Positions 1-11,369 of a DNA stretch of 64,000 nucleotides are shown piece by piece. The notes under the pieces are model-generated. The model did not search any database. It was given only the letters and a program-made list of their open reading frames with translations, and was not told the DNA's origin. Location of the stretch: NCBI RefSeq assembly GCF_019279795.1, contig NC_056734.1, positions 237,613-301,612 of the forward strand, read 5' to 3'. Origin of the DNA: Protopterus annectens (lineage: Eukaryota > Chordata > Ceratodontiformes > Protopteridae). Every line of letters starts with the position of its first letter. Position 1 is the first letter of the stretch. Both the position numbers and the translations under genes were made by a program.

Positions 1-290
1 TCTGGAAATCTCAGGCCAGTAAAAGTCCTGCATAACACGTCTCTTTATACGTTTTATGCCCATATGACCTGCAAAGAGAATATCATGGGCTATGGCTAGA
101 AGTGCCAGATGGTAGGCTCTAGGTACTACCAACTGCTGTATCCTCTCACCTTCTACCCCTCCCTCAGGGGTCCACTCCCTATACAGTAGCCCTTTGTCCA
201 AGTATATAGATTCCCTTCCCTTGAGAATCAGGTGCCTCACTAGCTACCTGCCTCAGGCCTTGTAATGTAAGGTATGAGAGCTGAGCCTGT
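1..290 (-). pseudogene. Integrase N-terminal zinc-binding region of gypsy copy 1
   Basis: On the minus strand, one frame reads AIAHDILFAGHMGIKRIKRR followed closely by FYWPEI. This is the HHCC zinc-domain context of Ty3/gypsy integrases (H-x-x-x-x-A-G-H-x-G then F-Y-W-P). It lies only about 250 bp after the protease-like stretch and there is no room for a reverse transcriptase before it. The catalytic DDE core would be left of the window. The stretch upstream (290-190) carries stops in this frame. Confidence 0.62.
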
Positions 291-750
291 CTCATCTCTC
301 TCTCTCTTTGTAACCCTTCTCAGTTCCCCTTCCACAGAAAGTCTGGTATCCCCATGACAGTGGTGCCTTACTGTCAGCTCGGGTACTACTTCTCACCTCT
401 GCCATTGCAGTAACTCTGCCCAAGGGAACATCAGTACCAACAAGCAGCTGTGGCTCACCTTCAGTCCCACTGCTACAGGGTAGCTCCTTCCCTGAAGTAA
501 CCACCTCACCAGTCCTGGCTGCAAGTGTGCAGTCTGTCTGGGTCTACCCCAGGCTACCAGACCTACATGCTTGTCTCCAAGCCTGACTGTGTGTAACTGC
601 ATTAACACATGGTACTGCATTATCAAAATCCTTTCCTATCAGGTCATCTGCAGGATGGTAGTTTGGTACCCCTGTTGTCTTAAGACAACCTACTATTGGC
701 ATTTTGTCCTTCCCACTTACTGGCTCCCTCAACTTTTGTTCCCCATCTTG
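290..750 (-). pseudogene. Region between gag and integrase of gypsy copy 1 (protease-like)
   Basis: Two open stretches on the minus strand (732-544 and 504-292) follow the zinc knuckle. Motifs resembling the end of a retroviral-type protease are seen (LIGKDF, then LLVGTDVPLG), but no clear DTG/DSG active site was found. The position between gag and integrase is where pro is expected. The right edge of the window (63940-64000) contains the beginning of the same region in the other copy. Confidence 0.4.
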
Positions 751-1725
751 CCTTTATGGACTTCTATATGCTACATAGCCCCACTGGTTGCATTCAAAAC
801 ATTTAACCCAAGGTCCTAGACATGTACCTGGACTGGTGGCTTCTCCTGCTAATTACGGACTCTGTTGGGGCAGTCTGGGCTGCCCTCCATGGGTTCCCTT
901 AGACCCATGAGCAGCACTGGGTGTCCCTTTCCTGTGCGGGGATGCCCTGCTTGCTAGGTACAGGTCTCCCTTCTTCCCCAACTCATCTACAATAGAGCAT
1001 TGTCCAACAGCTAACCAGATCCTCCTATCATCAGGCAAAGTGCTAAGGGCTTTTTCCCTCACCAAAAGGTCTGCCAGTCCTTCAGAAGAAGTGACCTGAC
1101 ATACACTCACCCACCTATGAAAATAAGTGCTTAGTTCAGCAACATATTCACACACACTTTCATCTGCCTTGCATCTATGCTCATGAAACGTTTTCTATAA
1201 GCTTGAGGTGTTAGCTTAAAAATTCTAGCAAACAATTCTTTACAGCATTATAATTTAAAAAGTCATTGTCAGACAGTTTGGAAAATACAGTTACAGCTTT
1301 ACCATGGAGTAAGGGGTCAGGAATTGTACCCAGAGCCTTAGGTCAACATCCTTCTGTTTACATACCTTCTCAAACATATGAATGAAACTATCAAAATTAT
1401 CACCCTCGGTAAACTGTGGAAGAAATGTACTGACCTTTTTTGCTTCTGGGGTCCAGTTACTAATTTCCCCATTACCTACATGACTCTGGCGAAGAGTCAG
1501 CATCTCTTTTTCATGCTGCCTCTGCCTCTCCACCTTAGCTTCCAGGCGTAGCAGTTTCTCATTCTCTTCAGCTTCCAGGCATAGCAGTTTCTCATTTTCC
1601 TCAGTGCCTCAGTCTCTCTGCTGCTTCTATTTCCAAATGCTTGGCCTCAAACTCAAGTCTTTTTAGCTCGAGATGGATTTTTAAGTTCGCTGTAGAAAGA
1701 TTGAGCTGTCCATTGTCTTAGTGTT
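750..1725 (-). pseudogene. gag pseudogene of gypsy copy 1
   Basis: Pieces of one Gag are spread over several frames. From about 1720 to 1480 lies a Glu/Lys/Arg-rich coiled coil with an internal duplication of the GAGAATGAGAAACTGCTA block. 1533-1291 holds the start of the capsid-like region (FTEGDNFDSFIHMFEKVCKQ). 1155-853 matches the C-terminal capsid half and resembles a SCAN domain (VCEYVAELSTYFHRW, then LADLLVREKALSTLPDDRRIW). The zinc knuckle near 815-770 is damaged: where the plus-strand copy has the CCHC residues, His is Tyr and the last Cys is Ser. The SCAN domain is known to derive from Gmr1-like Gag, which fits the assignment. Confidence 0.72.
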
Positions 1726-2029
1726 GTATATCTCCACGGCCAGTCTGATCATCATCCTGGTTGCTATTTCCTGATGCAGCTGTGACCAAAACTGCAATCA
1801 TGTCTGCTTTAGTCAGGTTTCCATGCACCAGTCCTTTAGCCTGGCACATCTCAGCCATCTATCTCCTTGTCAGCTTGCCATACTCCTTTGCTGACATGCT
1901 TGCCTGCTCTCCCTGACTAACTAAGCTAACTAAAGAAATAAAACAATTGTGATCTGTACTCTGAATGTTCACTGCATGGCTGATTTAGAGTACAAAAACA
2001 CCTTCAGTGATCACTGTACACAAACTACA

Positions 2030-2142
2030 GGGATTCACTATCCACACCACTACAAGACAATTAATATGTGATGTGGCTAAGTTACCAATATCAAACAATT
2101 AATATTTGATTTGGCTATCCCACCACTGCCAAACAATTAATA
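2030..2142 (-). repeat. Repeated primer-site region next to the LTR
   Basis: Just inside the LTR on the minus strand, a block containing CACATATTAATTG and a following TGGCAGTGGTGGGA-like stretch occurs about three times with variation. The corresponding place in the plus-strand copy (62474-62590) has the same blocks with a 35 bp period. The primer binding site of the element should lie in this region. The priming tRNA was not identified. Confidence 0.5.
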
Positions 2143-3460
2143 TGTGATGCCCGTGCACTGGTCCAGTAATCAAAAAGTCTCAATACTCACCACTAGGACT
2201 AGTGAAGGGTGTCGACATTGGGAGGATAACAAGTACACACATAGTAAAGTACAGTTTCCCTTAAGATCACACAGAGATTACAGTCAGTCTGGGTCTGGTT
2301 TCTCCCTTTCTCTCCAGATCCCCAGTAAGACTCCCCATTGGCACAGCTATAGGGTTCAGATCTCAGTTGAGTCGTCAAGCCAAAGCCTCCAGCACCCTCT
2401 CTGTCCGACCAGTGCTTCATGTCCCTGCCAAAGTAGCTGACACACACACACTTTGAGATATGAATTATATACAAAAACACAGACTCTCCAGGGGAAGGCA
2501 GGGTCTCCACCTATGCCCCCTTCTGCTCAGACTATAAGGTAGTACCGACTGCCACCAACCTCCCTTATCAGCTACTATAAAGGCCCTTACCAAAGGGTGT
2601 ACAGTCCCACTGTGTACTATTGCTGTTATCCAAATAGTATATGTAACCCAGGGCTAAGGCTATTGGAGTGGCTTATATAGTATCACCAAATACATGCAAG
2701 TACTCTGAGAGCTTAAATTGTCTCAACACAAAACAGCCACAGTTGAAAGGTTTATAAATATTTAATAATAAATAATAAAAACACAAGACAGTAGTCATCA
2801 GTTCAACACAATGACATTAAAGAGTTCAGAGGTCACAGGAACATACTTTAAAACAATATTGTAGGATAGCCTCACATAAATATAGAAAACAGGTAGACTA
2901 ATCTGGCTATATTCCTATCTGTCTCTAAGAGAAACTATGTTCTAAATTTTACTTACAAGGCAAAGTGCTGGTGAGTTGTTGTCAGCCTCAGAACAAAATA
3001 CAAAATGCTAAATCTTTCTCTCTGAGAAAGTCTTATTGATAATACACCTTACTGCTGAGTCATTTCAGATTAGATCATTTTTGACACTTCTTAATTTTCC
3101 CAGGCTCACAGAAATTAAAATTTTAACATTTCTTTGTAATCTCAATCTGCCAGGAAGCCACAGCAATAAAAGACACTTTACATGTAAAACCTAGTAATTA
3201 TCTCTGTCTTTGTACAATAGAAAGAATTTCCTAGCCTAGACATCCTGTCTCCTAGCTTGAGATCAAAGAGTCATAAAATGCTTTACTCATCAGCTTTCTT
3301 CCAGTAGGGTGCACTGTGGCTACATTTTTGAAGCTCAGACCATAACACAGTGTTCTTACATTTGTTACACAAACCTGCGGCTCATATTAATATTTACAAT
3401 GACATAGAATTATTTATAAAATTCTATCTGGTTGGGCTGGCAGCCCCTCAGATTTTCACA
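2143..3460 (-). repeat. 5' LTR of gypsy copy 1
   Basis: About 1318 bp. On the minus strand it opens with TGTGAAAATC at 3460 and closes with ATCACA at 2143, so the ends are the short inverted repeat TGTGA/TCACA. It aligns over its length with the LTR at 58506-62477 once the LINE insertion there is removed (1363 bp). Shared landmarks include the GT-rich stretch followed by the GGGACATGAAGCACTGGT block near 2420. The outer flank at 3461 is a different repeat that recurs at 29.8 kb, which supports 3460 as the true edge. Confidence 0.78.
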
Positions 3461-3741
3461 CTAGCCACCATGAGGTCTTTTCTCTACTGCTAACGAGAGC
3501 AAATACTAACATGTAACAAACAGCCATATTCATAGCATTAGTGTGTATTTCTCAACATGTGCCACATCCTCATTTTGAAAAAAAAAATAGGAGTATTTTA
3601 TTTATGAGGTCACCATTTATCACTGCATTGAAAGCTGCTGATTATCTTTTACATTAACAAAGAACTAGAAACATTAAAAAAACACACTTTCTCTTTAGAA
3701 TCACCAGGACCTCTAATGGGAATGTGTGAACTGTCAGTGTA

Positions 3742-3773
<32 letters not shown>

Positions 3774-4330
3774 TCTCTGTCTCTCTTATAATAACTTCCA
3801 TGGACAGATGTGCCAGTAAGATTACTGGATTCTGATCTTACATTACCCCAAGGCTCTTTCTGTGATAGTTCTAGTTTATTATCTCACTGGTGACATACTT
3901 CTGATCGAGTGACTTGTCTCTTTAATTCTTAATTCTCTCAGAATTTCTGCCATCTTTGTATTCAGATGCTATTTTGTGTTACAGAAGTTCTTGTTTAGGT
4001 ATGTTTGTCTTGCATTTGCACTGAAGATATATCTTATTTCTTCTATACAGCATTCTTTCTTCATGGATAACACAGAAGATCATGATCAGTTCCCTAGTCA
4101 TGACCTGACGTACGTGTTTAAGAAATGAGTGCTAGGAAATTTATTTTGAGACTGAAGCTTGAGAGGTGAATCTTGGCATTCCATAACAAGAACACATAAT
4201 GAAGGGTTATGGTCAGTGTGACCTGATCATAGTCTAAGACTGTACTTCTTACCCAACTAGTATACTATCATATCCTTTCTTCCACACAGTGGTTACAAGA
4301 AGAAGAGCATAGAATCAGCTGGGTAGAAAT
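3461..4330 (+). repeat. CR1-associated 5' repeat, copy 1
   Basis: This stretch is nearly the same as 29823-30790: both begin with CACCATGAGGTCTTTT, share the ATGAGGTCACCATTT block, and run into a CR1-type ORF1. It probably is the 5' UTR of one CR1 subfamily, although a segmental duplication is not excluded. No coding potential is visible. The minus-strand gypsy element abuts its left side and probably inserted into it. Confidence 0.6.
3741..3786. repeat. (CT)n microsatellite
   Basis: About 46 bp of nearly pure CT dinucleotide. The paralogous copy at 30100-30130 is much shorter, so the array expanded here after duplication. Confidence 0.9.
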
Positions 4331-5337
4331 GTGCCTCCTGAGACAATATCGAAATTATCTCATGTTTACTGGCAGATACCTAATTCTTAAACAATCCAGT
4401 ACAGTATGTGACAAATGTAATTATACACTGTCTCTGGAGGCAAGGCTGTCACACAACCACTACATATTATCAAACAGGTTATCAGAGACACTCAACACTA
4501 TACAGTAGCTGCTGCACACACTAGAGGGAAACACATAAACCCACATATGCTGAGGTTCTTCCAAACCAAATCCTGAAAGGCCTCCCAGACTCAGTAATTA
4601 CAATAAGCACCCTCAGTGACCTCAAAAACACACTGCTATAGCAAAACTCTCTACAACACCTTCAATCAGTTCACAGTGTCTCCACGCTTGATCCCATGAG
4701 GCCTATAATCACACAGTCAAACATCTTGATCATAGGAGACTCCATTGTGAAGCACACTGATGTCACATTACTGTCCTGAGCAAGGAAAGGGATTTGGTCA
4801 GGGACCAGGCTCTGCCAGATTATGCAAGCACTCAGGTCATTGAACCACAAGTACCAGTATGACTCAGTCATAGTCCATGCAGGTGTAAATGATATGAGAC
4901 ATACCTCCATGAGCTATATGAAGAGAGACTAGATGGACAAAGTATCCCAAGCTGGTACGAGCCTAACAATGAGCAACATTCTACATTCTCCAAGGATGAT
5001 GTCACAATACAAAGAAAAAAATAATTGATTTTATTAATTGGCTTAGTTTATAGTGTCATTTGAAGGGGGCACAAGATTTATCATCCTGGGAGGATATAGC
5101 CAACAGGCTACGATCCTTCACCAAAGGTGGTCTGCTCCTGTCCCCTTAAGATATTCAAATATTGACTAAAACCCCCATATTGCCTTTTTAGGAATTGCCA
5201 ACCTTATAGACCATCCAACATAGCTAAATCAATCTAGAGCTTTCTAAAGATGATAATGCCCATTGCCAGGAGTCTATACAAAAACCTCCTGCCTTCCACA
5301 TATTTAAGCCAGGTACTGCACAGCAAGGGACAATAGA
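4330..5337 (+). pseudogene. CR1 ORF1 (zinc finger and esterase) and start of endonuclease, decayed
   Basis: The plus strand reads as a degraded CR1 ORF1. Near 4375-4445 the zinc-finger end is recognisable (STVCDKCNYTLSLEARLS) although the first Cys pair has become Tyr. From 4725 the SGNH esterase blocks follow: a GDSIV-type block, then VIVHAGVNDMR near 4880-4905, then a damaged C-terminal block near 5100-5150. About 5240-5300 resembles the start of the endonuclease. Stops and shifts occur throughout. The homologous protein reads well in copies A and C. The sequence ends where the tail of CR1 copy A begins. Confidence 0.6.
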
Positions 5338-5354
5338 TGGATGTGTCTGAATTT

Positions 5355-5385
5355 ATAGGTTCATAGGTTCATAGGTTCATACTAG
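5355..5385 (-). repeat. CR1 3' octamer tail
   Basis: Three to four units of CTATGAAC on the minus strand end copy A. Related CTATGAAC-like ends are seen at 20288-20302, 50970-50985 and 16745-16766, each at the end of a CR1 copy or a SINE with a CR1-like tail. Confidence 0.8.
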
Positions 5386-5478
5386 GCTATCTGCCCTAGG
5401 GCATTTATAAGGCTAGCCAGAGTGTGTTTGGCTTTCACCACCCATTTTAAAATAATTTTGCTATGCCCTTTTTCGAGG

Positions 5479-8300
5479 TTAGTATACTGTGCCTCTGTCT
5501 AACAGTGACACAGAAGTGATACCCGGGGTAAACCTACGATCTCCCATCCACTCATCAAGATTCCTCTTGAAGAGAGTCAGTGAGGGACTCTGCCTAACCT
5601 GGACTGGGATTTTATTCCAGAGTGAAGGGAGCCTCTGGGTTATGAATCTGTCCCTCCAGCATGTCCTATTTATTTCAGTGCTGAGGTTCAAGTCTCTTGG
5701 AGCGTAGCTCGATAGGATTTGGATTTTCTGAGGTGCAGCATGTCCATTAATTCCGGGTTGGACATGGCTTTATACGTCAGGCACAGATCGCCTCTGAGCA
5801 GGCGCTATGCCACTGAGTAGAGCTGGAGTTTCTTTAACCGGGCAGCATATGGCATCTGTTTGAGCCCTTTGATCCTCTTGGTGAGGTACTTTTGGGGTCT
5901 TTCCAGTTGCTGCAGGTGTCTGGTAAGGTACATCTCAAAGGGGCATTGTACTCAATTATGGGCCTGATGAGGGATGAGTAAAGAGGCACGATGACCTCCC
6001 CTGATCTAGATGTGAATCCCTTCATGATTAGGTGGGCTATATAAAATGTTTTTCTAACCACTTTGGCCACGTGGTTGTCAAATGAGAGATTGCTATCAAC
6101 TTGGGGCCCCAGGTCCCTAATTACTTCTTCTGTACTTAATGGATTACCACCTATGTGGTAATTTGTGGGCACTTTGTTTTTGCCAAAGGGGATGACTATA
6201 CATTTTTTGGCATTTAGCTTGAGGCCATGGCTCTGGCACCAGTTGTCTGTTTCTATGAGGCCCTTTTGGAGGATGCTTGTGTCGGCTGGAGTGTCGATTA
6301 TAGCACCCAGTTTGCAGTCATCTGCAAACTTGGTCAGCCACAGTCCTTCCGTGTTGGCCTGTACCTCTGAAAAATATATACCGAACAAGAGAGGTCCCAG
6401 GACTGAGCCTTGTGGGATGCCACTTGTAACTGGTTTGGAGTCTGACATGGCTCCAGCAATTCTAACCATGTTGGTTCTGTCCTTGAGCCAGTTTGCAACC
6501 CATCTAGTGACATAGGGGTTTATATTTAAGCTGGTGAGCTTATCTATAATGCCTGAGTGGGGTATTATATCGAAGGCTTTTGCGAGGTCCAGGTAGGCTG
6601 TGTGGACCACCTTCCCCTCGTCAATGGCCTTAGTGACTGTTTCAAATAAATCAATCAGGTTTAAGAGGCAGGATCTGCCCTTAACAAAGCCGAACTGGCT
6701 AGGATCCAGTGTCTGTAGGTCCCCAATATCTTTATTTATGAGGTCGATGATGATCCTTTCCATAGCTTTGCAGACCAAGCTAGTCAGGCTTATGGGGTGA
6801 TAGTTTCCAGGATCCGTTGAGGCACCACCTTTGTGGAGAGCGACCACTGTACGCCACTCTTTGGATACATATCCTGTAGTAAGGCTGAGATTGAACAGTA
6901 GTTTTATGTTTGGGTTTAGCTCTTCTTGGAGTTCATGTAGGACGCAGCCCGGGACACCGTCTGGTCCCATTGATGCTGTGTTTTTCTTCTTTGGTGAGGG
7001 CAGCTCTTACCTGAGCATCTGAGATGTCAGTGGGGTAGCACTCTGCTGGGATAGATATTTGCCCTTTTGGTGGGGAGGGGGGGAAGACGTTTGTGCTGAA
7101 CCTGTCAGCTAGGATGTTGGCAATGTCTGTGGGTTCGGTGTATTTTTTGTCATTTTGGACTAATTCTGAGCATATCTGGGAATTCCCACCCAGGTTCCTA
7201 ACATAACTAAACAAAGCCTTGTAATTATCCTTAGTGTCCTGTGCAATTTTTCTCTCGAAGCTGGCCTTAGACGATTTTATGAGTGCCCATAGTTTTTTGC
7301 TAATACTGATCAGAGATGCCTTCCCTTTTTGGGATTTTGCTCTATCATGTAGTAGCTTCCTCCTTCTATTGTATAGTTTGTTTATGGCTGGGGTCCACCA
7401 GACAGGATGTCTACCTTTGGAGGATTGGGACTTGGTTTTATTTGGGATTGCATGATCCATGCATTCCTGAAGGCGTTCATAGAATGCGTTTATAAAGGAT
7501 TCTGCAGTCTGGGCCGTATTTTCCACAGGCCCGGGGGCTTTGAAGGATTCCACCTTGGTTTTGAGGAGTGTGAAATTTGTATTAGCGAAGTTTTTCACTG
7601 TGGTTTTCAGGGCAGGGGGTGGAGTTGGGATGTGAATATCCAGTGAGATTAGTTTATGGTCTGATCTTACCAATGAGGGATACACTTCTGGTCTGGAGCA
7701 TAGAGTCCCCATGTTGGTGATGATCAGGTCCAGTATGTTCTCCCCTCTTGTGGGAGTGGTAACAAGTTGTTCCATAGCATTTGAGTTTATAAATTCTAGA
7801 AACCTTTGGGCTAGGGTGTTGTAGCTAGAGTAATGCTCCCAGTCTATGTTTGGGTAGTTGAAATCACCCAATATAATGGTATTTGGAGAGACCTTCATAT
7901 TTTCCAGTGTTCTCAGGAAGGCCGAGTGGGGTTCCTGGGTTTGGGAGGGTGGTCTGTAGCAGGCTATAAACTGGAAGGCAGTTTTACCCACTGTTAGTTG
8001 CACATGGATAGTCTCTGATGCTTCGTGCTGTGCCACCAACCTGGAGGTGTGGGTATCTTTGACGAATATTGATACTCCCCCTCCTTTTGTGGTTCGGTTC
8101 AAGTTTTGGGGCGAAAAGCATGGTATGAGGTATAACCTGGTAGTGCTGGGGTGCTCTCGGGAGCCTTGAACTAGGTTTCTGTTACTGCACAGATATCGAT
8201 GTTCTCCATGCTAAGGAGAGTTTCGAGTGCGTGCATCTTGAGGTTTGGACTTCTGGCATTGAGTAGCATTACTCTTAGTTTCTTATCCCTTGTGATACCT
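5479..8300 (-). pseudogene. CR1 copy A ORF2: endonuclease and reverse transcriptase
   Basis: ORF2 makes the target nick and copies the RNA at the nick. From 8102 to 6960 lies the endonuclease (ILGDFNYPNIDWE, then VRSDHKLISLDIH near its end) and a linker. From 6970 to 5834 lies the reverse transcriptase with PISLTSLVCKAMERI, QFGFVKGRSC, DLAKAFD, SGIPQGSVLGPLLF and the intact catalytic box FADDCKLG. 5691-5479 is the C-terminal part (CWRDRFITQRLPSLWN). A one-base shift near 6960 separates endonuclease from RT and another near 5940 separates RT from the C terminus. There is also a stop near 8190 just after the TET motif. Confidence 0.85.
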
Positions 8301-8344
8301 ATGGAGGTGGGTTTGTCTTTTGAGCCTTGCCTAAAAAAGGCACT

Positions 8345-9256
8345 ATGGGGGTAGCAAGAGCCTTTGCCAATATCCGAAAGCCCAGGGGTGACAGGTGCAA
8401 GCCGTCCCTAGCGAAGCATCATGGCTTGTCGAGCATGTCATCCCATGCTGTCAGGCATTGGCTCCCCTTTGAATGACACCAATACTTAAGCCAATTGTTG
8501 AAATTGATCATCTTGTCTTCATATTGTGGCATCATTCTTGGTGAGGGTAAGATGCTACTCAAGGTCAGGGTCATACTGGCCTGGGCTACATGCTCAGAGT
8601 GCTCCTCTATGTCTCTTTTCATGTAGTCCAGGGAGGTACGTCTCAGGTCATTCACACCAGCATGGACAATGACAGAGTCATATTTGTACTTGCCTTGGAG
8701 TGACCTGAATGCTTGTGTTATGTGGCGGATCCTAGCACCCGACAGGCAGCTCACCGTGACCTTCTCCTTGTTCAGCCTGGTGAGTGGGACGTCAGTGTGC
8801 CTGACAATAGAGTCACCTATTACAAGTGTATCAGGTGTGTTGTTTAGCTTTAAGGGCTGTGACTGTTCGGCACACTGGCTTTGTGAGCTATGTGTTGTAC
8901 GTGTTTTGTTTTGGGGTAGCGGTTGCTTGGGTGTCTGCTTTGGAGGTCTCTGCTGCTCAGGCAGATTTTTATTTAGAGCCTCCGAGTATGTGTTTGTGTG
9001 TTTATGTGTTTGGTTTGCAGTTGTGGTAGGTCTATGTGAGACTGGAATTGTAGTGAGTGTGGTTTCCTTCTCCTCCTGACTGGTTACGCCAGTACTGAGT
9101 TGAGAGACCTTAGCCTCCAGTATCTCTCACATGTGTTGGAATTTGTTGGGAGGAGGAGAGGGTTGTCTGTGTACATGAGGCAGTTGTAACATTGCTTCAA
9201 GATTCCCAGTTTCACCAGCTGGACCAGAGAGGAGATTGACAACTGACCTTTGGACA
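8345..9256 (-). pseudogene. CR1 copy A ORF1: zinc finger plus SGNH esterase
   Basis: ORF1 starts with ATG at 9256 (MSKGQLS). It has a zinc-finger-like Cys pair (QCYNC) whose distal pair is damaged to CERY. After a shift near 9125 the frame is open through a Thr/Gln-rich linker into the SGNH hydrolase: VIGDSIVRHTD near 8825-8790, SGARIRH, VIVHAGVNDLRR near 8670-8635, and DGLHL near 8405-8390. These are blocks I, II, III and V of the esterase fold with the Ser, Gly, Asn and Asp/His residues present. A TGA at 8419-8421 precedes block V. Esterase-bearing ORF1 proteins are known from CR1/L2 LINEs and bind RNA and lipid. Confidence 0.78.
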
Positions 9257-9580
9257 TGCTAGAATAGTATTGGGAATTCCTTTATAATTGAAAAAAAAAG
9301 GGCTAATGGGGAACAAGGTACTCAAGGGGAGTTTGTGAGGGTGTAGTGCTTTTAATTTTTTAGTGCTGACTTATAAAATTGCTTTAGTGGGCAAGTGCCA
9401 GGTAACTTAAATGCAATGTGTTACAGGTAACTTAAATGCAAAAACGACAAACAGTAACTTTCTTTCAAGTGAAACAAGGAAATAAGTACAGTAAGCAATG
9501 CAGATATCACTAGGAATCCACAGAAGCACTGAAAAGCCGCGTTTTAGGTGGAATTAGCGTTTCAGGGAAATAACAAGCAA

Positions 9581-10490
9581 ACAAACAAAGCTAGATTCAG
9601 CAAGGCTGGATCTAGTCTATGCTACAGCAAACAAAGTGTACCAATTTCATTAAGAAACAGTTCAAATATGCAGGCACTATAAGCCTTTAACCAGAAATTC
9701 CCAGCCCAGAAGGGCAGAGTCCAGCCTCTCCTCCCACAAGACTGCAGACCACGAACCTTCTTAATGTAAAATAACTGGCCTGAAGCCCAAGTGCTTAAAC
9801 CAGAACTAATATACTTTTAGAATAACAGACACTGAGCCCTCAATCAGCAGTTCCCAACTTGGAAGGATGTAAGCTACCTGTCCTGCCACCACAGTGCAGG
9901 CCACAAACCTTCCTAATGTAAAACAACTGGTCTGAAGCCCAAGTGCTTAATCCAAAAGACTTAGAATGATAGCTACACTTTAATCAAGTTACTACCAAGC
10001 AGTAATAAATACAATTGAATACTTTAAAGAATGCCTGGATTAGTGCTCAAGTTATACAAACAAAGCTAGATTCAGCAGGCCTGGATCTAGTCTATGCTAC
10101 AGCAAACAAGGTGTACCAATTTCAGTAAGAAGCAGTTCAAATATGCAGGCACTATAAGCCTTTAACCAGAAATTCCCAGCTCAGAAGGGCAGAGTCCAGC
10201 CTCTCCTCCCACAAGAGTGCAGACCACGAACCCTTCTAATGTAAAATAACTGGCCTGAAGCCCAAGTGCTTAAACCAGAATGAATATACTTTTAGAATAA
10301 CAGACACTGAGCCCTCAATCAGCAGTTCCCAACTTAAAAGGATGTAAGCTACTGGTTCTGCCACCACAGTGCAGACCACAAACCTTCTTAATGTAAAACA
10401 ACTGGTCTGAAGCCCAAGTGCTTAAACTAAAAGGCTTAGAATGAGATACACCAAGCAGTAATAAATACAATTGAGTACTTTTAAGATGAC
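9581..10490. repeat. Two-level tandem repeat (475 bp unit with 152 bp inner units)
   Basis: The block starting ACAAACAAAGCTAGATTCAG occurs at 9581 and again at 10056, giving a 475 bp unit in two head-to-tail copies. Inside each copy the GAAGCCCAAGTGCTTA block recurs after 152 bp (9782 and 9934; 10257 and 10409). No protein is encoded. The array lies immediately upstream of CR1 copy A in its orientation and could be its 5' UTR or an older satellite. Confidence 0.85.
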
Positions 10491-11369
10491 GCAAAAGCAA
10501 AATAAAGTAGGAAGAACCACAAACACAGTAAAAGCAAATAATTTTTTTTTTCAGAAAAGTAGCAAAAACAGTAGTAAAAACAATTCACATACAGTGTAAG
10601 CTGGCACACTTGAGTATGTAGCAATATTAGTCCACACACAGTTTGAAAAAATGTAATTAAATTAAAAAGGACTAAAAGCAAGTGCAGAAAGAGTTTATTA
10701 GGTAGAATACGGTAAAGAGATGGGACTGGGGGAGTGTCCTAGATCAAATCTACAGTGGGACGGGCACTGCAAAAGCCACCAAATTTAAACTACAACCAAG
10801 AACAGGGAGGGGGGACCAGTTTCAACAGAGATGTGAGGAATCAGAGTGCAAATTATAAAACAAAAAAATCTATACTGATTTCTGTATATTTGCAGAACAG
10901 TAAGACAACAGATATCTAAGCAACAATTTAGCTCTATAATACAGAATAATACAGAAAAATATACTCAGCTCTATATATTTACAGATAGTCTTGTAAGGCT
11001 GTCTCTCAACACACAGGTTCCACTTTAAAATGTTAAAAGAGGCAAAAGCAAAATAAGGTAAAGTAGGAAGAAACACAAATACAGTAAGACAGATGAAGTG
11101 CAAATTTTTTTTTTTTTGAGATGGAGGAAACAGAGCAGATTAAGATACTATAGGGGAATGCCCTTCCCAAGTGCTCTCTCTGTACACTGCAGATGAGATG
11201 GGACTGGTAAGAGTATCCAAAATCAAAATATGATCTCACTGTACTCAGTTGAGTGAGCGAATGAGATGGGTCCAGGAGGGGTGTGCAAAAAGAGATTTAC
11301 AGCAGGGGCGGGCAATTCCAAAGCCACCCAAGATTAACACCACAACAAGAAGCAGGGAGGGGGTGGGGA
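10490..11369. repeat. Diverged local duplications
   Basis: Two related blocks are seen. One pairs GCAAAAGCAAAATAA at 10491 with the same block near 11041, each followed by an A/T-rich run. The other pairs GAGATGGGACTGG near 10718 with a similar stretch at 11255-11360 that shares CAAAAGCCACC/CCAAAGCCACC and AGCAGGGAGGGGG. The region appears to be an older round of the same duplication process seen on either side. No gene is seen. Confidence 0.6.

Larger units (their letters stand above)
1..3460 (-). mobile_element. Gmr1-like Ty3/gypsy LTR retrotransposon, copy 1 (5' part, cut by window edge)
   Basis: Read on the minus strand, the order is 5' LTR (3460 to 2143), a repeated primer-site region, gag with a coiled coil and SCAN-like part, a zinc knuckle, a protease-like stretch, and then an integrase zinc-binding motif at the very left edge. 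The same order of LTR and gag appears on the plus strand at 58506-64000, so two copies of one family face each other at opposite ends of the window. Integrase directly after protease, before any reverse transcriptase, is the known hallmark of the Gmr1 group of gypsy elements. Several frames are broken, so this copy is dead. The 3' half lies outside the window. Confidence 0.8.
5338..9290 (-). mobile_element. CR1-type LINE, copy A, nearly full length
   Basis: On the minus strand: ORF1 with zinc finger and esterase (9256 to about 8345), ORF2 with endonuclease, reverse transcriptase and C-terminal region (about 8300 to 5479), a short 3' UTR, and a tail of CTATGAAC octamers at 5355-5385. A tail of short tandem repeats instead of poly(A) is typical of CR1. 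The element inserted into the decayed plus-strand CR1 at its left. Breaks are few: single-base shifts near 9125, 8320, 6960 and 5940 and a stop at 8419-8421. The 5' UTR may extend into the tandem repeats to the right. Confidence 0.85.

Noticed and set aside
5338..5400. Repeated GGTTCATA block as a stand-alone microsatellite
   Set aside because: It is the octamer tail of CR1 copy A, located exactly at its 3' end and matching other CR1 ends.
6165..7646. Several plus-strand open frames across CR1 copy A
   Set aside because: They are the reverse complement of the well-supported minus-strand endonuclease/RT and show no domain of their own.
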